Part shown: in pieces, positions 62,486-64,000 of the stretch
How positions within the stretch are numbered: position 1 is the first letter of the stretch
Layout: the number at the start of each line of letters is the position of its first letter
From: Clitopilus passeckerianus
Taxonomy: Eukaryota; Basidiomycota; Agaricomycetes; Agaricales; Entolomataceae
Direction of reading: 5' to 3'
Length of the DNA stretch: 64,000 nucleotides
NCBI GenBank assembly: GCA_944990035.1
Contig: CALYLX010000082.1
Coordinates: forward strand, 868,001 to 932,000
Translations under genes and position numbers: made by a program
The notes under the pieces: generated by a model
Databases searched by the model: none
Told to the model about the DNA's origin: nothing
The model's input: only the letters and a program-made list of their open reading frames with translations

Positions 62486-63563
62486 ATGTCTCGTAGAGCA
62501 GCCATTATCGAAGAATTTGACGATGATACAGACCTGCCTTTGCCATCGCATTCTCTCGCAAACACTGGCACGCAAGGGCCACTCCTGGAAGAGATACAGG
62601 ACCTCTATATCTCTGATGACGAGTTTGACCCGCAACCTGCAGCAGGACCTGCATCCCCTCCGTCGAGGAAGGCTCAGTTCAACCCTGATATAGGTGGTGG
62701 GAGCCGTCCAGAAAGCAAGAACACGGTCACTGATATCACTCCCTATAAATCGTAAGCTTCTGTCGATACTCACATCGTTCATGCACTCAATGTTATATGG
62801 TTCTATTATCGCCTGCACGCTTCAGGTGGACTTGCATTTACCCTATCTATCTCGACGCGAAACGGCCGTACGGCCGAGGGCAGCGAAGAGTGGAACGCGC
62901 GAAGAGTCTTTGGTGGCCTCTCAGTAAGGACATCGCGGAAGCTGCAAACAGGCTCGGCCTTGGCACATTACACGAAGTAAGCAAATCGCATCCCCGGGAT
63001 TGGGACAATCCAGGTCGCGTGCGCGTGCAGTGGAAGAAGGATGGCAGGCTAGTAAACCCGATCGTCAAGACGAGTTCGTTGTTCCCATTTTTTCACCGGT
63101 GTGACCTGGTGATAACTAACATTTATCTGTTCCAGAGAAGCAGCTCCTTGAAGCGATCTGCTACCAAGTTCAAATGACCAAGCCGGAAAATGTTCCTAAA
63201 GCACCATTCAACACAACTCCTCCTGATGCTACAGCAGCTGCGACTCCCAACCTGACACCTGCGTCCACCACTAGTAGTAAAGGAAAACAACCCGCAGCGA
63301 CCAAATCCAAGACACCTGCAGCTCCTCCGCAACCCTATTCCAAGAAGGTTTCTGGTCGTCGCTTACCCATTCCTCCTGAACCTCTACCGCCGCTCACAAG
63401 CCGCGTATCTCCATACTCTCCGGCCATATCGACTGGTGTTCTACTAGACACTGTCAAGGCTGGTATGAATGCCAGTGATGCCAATGCATTAGGTGGTGCA
63501 CCTCCGGGCGGCATGTCTAATGTGGGCAAAGGGAAGCGGAAAGTTATCAGAGTTAGGGGTTGA
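62486..63563 (+). CDS. Signal recognition particle 19-kDa subunit (SRP19/Sec65)
   Basis: Three exons. The start is at MSRRAAIIEEFDDDTDLPLP (62486), and an acidic leader of about 90 residues precedes the domain. The first intron splits PYKS|WTCIYPIYLDAKRPYGRGQRRV, the SRP19 signature. IAEAANRLGLGTLHEVSKSHPRDWDNPGRVRVQWKKDGRLVNP continues the fold. The second intron restores KTKKQLLEAICYQVQM. The C-terminal 120 residues are Pro/Ser/Thr/Ala-rich with a KGKRKVIRVRG end. The protein binds SRP RNA helices 6 and 8 and helps SRP54 assemble. Longer than the animal protein, as is common for fungal Sec65. Confidence 0.92.
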
Positions 63564-64000
63564 AGGGACTTGCGAGAATTGGAATTAACATCTGCAATGG
63601 ATTGTCATTTTGCATACAAGCTTGCATTTCAATTTATCACGCTCGTTTCCGTTCGCATCTGAATTGCAGTTTTCTGTTAACTTAAAGGTGGCGCATTTTT
63701 CGGGAACTTTCTACCCGGTGTACCTTTCTGGCGGTATCCTAGTTGGCGAAACCTCAAATATATCCATCCTTCCTTCAGGATGACCCGTCTGTCCATCTCA
63801 GATGTCCAGTCTTCCTTCGTCCTAGAGTGGCAGTGCCTTGGCCATCAACTACATGGTCGGCAACTGCCTGCAACGTGCATGTTATCTCTTATCGATGGAT
63901 GGCGCGATGGCGCCGAAATGAACATCGTGATAACCACATTCTGTGGGGTTATACAAAGGGCAGAGTAAAACGTAGTCCAGCTCCCTGACCAAACTTTACT
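63564..64000. other. 3' flank of SRP19, nothing supported
   Basis: About 440 bp to the window edge. One 81-codon plus-strand frame has no motif; I see no gene that can be supported. Confidence 0.3.

Overview
This window is nuclear DNA from a filamentous basidiomycete, most likely an Agaricomycete. The evidence is gene density (about one gene per 2.5 kb), nearly every gene being cut by short GT-AG introns of roughly 50-60 bp with CTRAC/CTAAC-like branch sites, and the gene content: basidiomycete-style F-box and MYND-finger families, LYS2 alpha-aminoadipate reductase, GH1 and GH18 enzymes. I see no transposon, tRNA, rRNA, CRISPR array or prokaryotic operon.

Left third (1-24.7 kb). Mostly housekeeping genes: the 3' end of ORC2, DCP1 (mRNA decapping), an unrecognised protein, a METTL18/Hpm1 histidine methyltransferase, a GH1 beta-glucosidase, an acidic nuclear-looking protein with a possible pRiA4b ORF-3-like fold, an RNI/LRR-like protein, a USP-family deubiquitinase and a Bin3/MePCE-type RNA-cap methyltransferase. 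These are followed by a secreted histidine-rich protein and a large HAM1-like (former DUF4449) protein with an N-myristoylation-type start.

Middle (24.8-40.9 kb). A divergent pair of MYND-finger paralogues, one clearly broken (24976-27377) and one intact (28066-30478). Then come an F-box gene with an apparent 1-nt frameshift, SWC5/BCNT, LYS2 with an upstream TGAGTCA (Gcn4/CpcA-type) site, and a second secreted histidine-rich protein.

Right third (41-64 kb). PDS5 and NAA15 are divergent over a 500-bp promoter that holds two copies of an ACGCGT-containing 14-mer, one near each start codon. They are followed by ribosomal protein eL42, a GNAT acetyltransferase, two more MYND-finger paralogues in tandem (one interrupted, one intact), a secreted GH18 chitinase, a small one-TM protein and SRP19/Sec65.

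The least explained material is (i) the two paralogous secreted proteins that are about a quarter histidine, one carrying an in-frame TAG followed by 85 more codons of the same composition, and (ii) the local MYND expansion, four copies in two pairs with one intact and one broken member each. Apparent 1-nt indels at short homopolymers in two other genes mean consensus errors must be excluded before pseudogene claims are final. The two nonsense codons in the first MYND copy are substitutions and do not fit that explanation.
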